Assembly: GCF_964204865.1 (NCBI RefSeq)
Contig: NC_135263.1
Location: 18,087,426-18,151,425, forward strand
DNA from: Styela clava
Taxonomy: Eukaryota > Chordata > Ascidiacea > Stolidobranchia > Styelidae
DNA: 64,000 nucleotides
Direction of reading: 5' to 3'
The position numbers were made by a program, and so were the translations under genes. This document shows positions 62,934 through 64,000 of this stretch, in pieces; position 1 is the stretch's first letter, and each line of letters starts with the position of its first letter. The notes beneath the pieces are model-generated. The model saw nothing but the letters and a program-made list of their open reading frames with translations. It did no database searches and was not told where the DNA came from.

Positions 62934-63851
62934 ATGAGGTCGTTATTCTCATTATTGCGAATATTCTTGTTACTGCAAACCGGACATGCCCACATGCCTA
63001 CTGTCTACGAATTTTGCTCACATGTTGTAGAACAAAGGGGAGTAAACTTGCCATCCTGCGATGCTGCTGTGTGTAAGGGCAGACCTGGTAAAATGGGGCC
63101 TAACGGACCAAAGGGAGACACTGGATTAACAGGGGAAAAGGGCGATGCATGTAACCCCACACCATGCGAAAGGCAACTTGCATCCATGGGTATGTACTTT
63201 GAGAAAAACTTTCAAAATGACAAGAACGAAAATAATAATATCTTGTCAACGATGTTTCATTTGAAGGAAGAAAATATTTCACACTATTTACTTTTTATAG
63301 TTCTACACATTATTCTTTGACACAATAAAAAAAATTCTTGAAACTTCTGTATCAATTTGTTTGGTGAAAAATTGAAAACATGATCTTTTGAAGGCGTAAA
63401 AATTTTAATATATTTGATGCCATAATCCACAAGACTTAATTTTGCTAATTGCCTATTCTCTTTACAAACATCATATACGCCTTAATTATTAAACTTAAAC
63501 TCTTGAGAATTGCTTTTCAAAGATTTTTTTTTAATCGCATTAGTAGTTTGTGCGTTATAATTTAGGATTTTCGTAATAATTTACTCTTTCAAAATTATTA
63601 AATATCTTCAAAAACAACAATTATTTATGTGGTGTTCTTTAGTAGTAATACGATAGAAGTTACCAAAAAATAATAATAACGTGTTTTTGAAACAGCCCTT
63701 CACTGTTCGCTCGGAATAAAATTCCATGATGTACAAGATTATGCAATGACAGCGTCCAGTGACGGAAAGTTGCACCGAGCATATTTTGGAAGACTAGATG
63801 CACAGCCTAACGCCCATTCCTATGGTTCATGGTGTGCCATGGATAATGCTG
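62934..63851 (+). CDS. Collagen-like plus discoidin (F5/8 type C) secreted protein, 5' part only
   Basis: Exon 1 (62934-63189) encodes a signal peptide (MRSLFSLLRIFLLLQTGHA), a Cys-containing segment (YEFCSHVVEQRG, CDAAVC) and a short collagen triple-helix stretch (GRPGKMGPNGPKGDTGLTGE), then CNPTPCERQLASM. Exon 2 (63696-63851) joins in phase and begins a discoidin domain: HCSLGIKFHDVQDYAMTASS, later GRLDAQPN and SYGSWCAMDN, then a GTAAAA donor. The rest lies beyond the window. Collagen stalks trimerise and discoidin domains bind glycans or lipids, so a soluble oligomeric lectin is likely. Exon choice rests on phase, splice sites and domain match. Confidence 0.8.
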
Positions 63852-64000
63852 GTAAAAATATTTAAGTACAAAATTATAAGGATAAGGGTGACAGAAATAA
63901 TAATAGTCGAGGGAGTGTAATACTCGAAAGTATTTCAATATCGGTGATTCACATCCATCCTGGTGAAAAAAACGATCGTTCGTCAGAGTAATATAATATG

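Noticed and set aside
1-64000. CRISPR arrays, bacterial operons, rRNA genes
   Set aside because: None seen; spliced genes and LINE/hAT elements show eukaryotic nuclear DNA. The tandem repeats present are coding minisatellites or AT-rich satellites without spacers.

Overview
The window reads as nuclear DNA of an animal. It is AT-rich, the genes are split by short GT-AG introns, and the proteins are secreted or extracellular types: thrombospondin type 1-like repeats (TSR), a von Willebrand A domain, a C-type lectin and a collagen-discoidin protein. Old hAT, LINE, SINE and MITE copies lie between them. The compact genes, lectin repertoire and AT content would suit a tunicate or another marine invertebrate deuterostome. 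That is an inference; nothing here proves the species.

Layout. (1) 189-8133, minus strand: a complete 16-exon gene rebuilt by joining exons in phase (782 aa). It has a signal peptide, nine TSR-like repeats (one exon each), a linker ending in a furin-type RRKR site, and a C-terminal VWA domain with an intact metal-binding motif. (2) 8.1-26.9 kb: gene-poor, with a decayed minus-strand LINE split by a hAT insertion, tandem AT-rich repeats and other mobile-element debris. (3) 26.9-34.1 kb, plus strand: two complete small secreted genes (A and B). Each is a signal peptide, one TSR-like exon and a long low-complexity charged tail. An orphan transmembrane exon lies just downstream of A. (4) 34.4-46.6 kb: a tRNA-derived SINE, hAT copies, a broken fourth member of the family (D, 39.6-40.6 kb) and a C-type lectin gene. 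(5) 47.4-49.0 kb, minus strand: third intact member C, with 18 copies of a Ser-Asp/Gly-Lys motif. (6) 54.4-58.9 kb: a seven-exon gene for a charged, coiled-coil protein of unknown function. (7) 60.3-61.0 kb: a three-exon gene for an 89-aa secreted peptide. (8) 62.9 kb to the edge: the 5' part of a collagen-like plus discoidin gene, cut off by the window.

The central theme is a local family built on one reduced TSR-like domain. In every member the domain exon is bounded by phase-1 introns, and the final cysteine of the domain is the first or second residue of the following exon. That lets the same exon be chained nine times and ended by a VWA module, or used once and ended by a polyelectrolyte tail. 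The tails are poly(Ser-Ser-Lys) in B, Ser-Asp/Lys-Gly in C, and Ser-Asp/Tyr-Lys-Gly in A. Together they look like parts of a secreted matrix, adhesive or mineral-associated material assembled by charge pairing and VWA/TSR contacts. The gene structures are read directly from the sequence; the material function is inference.
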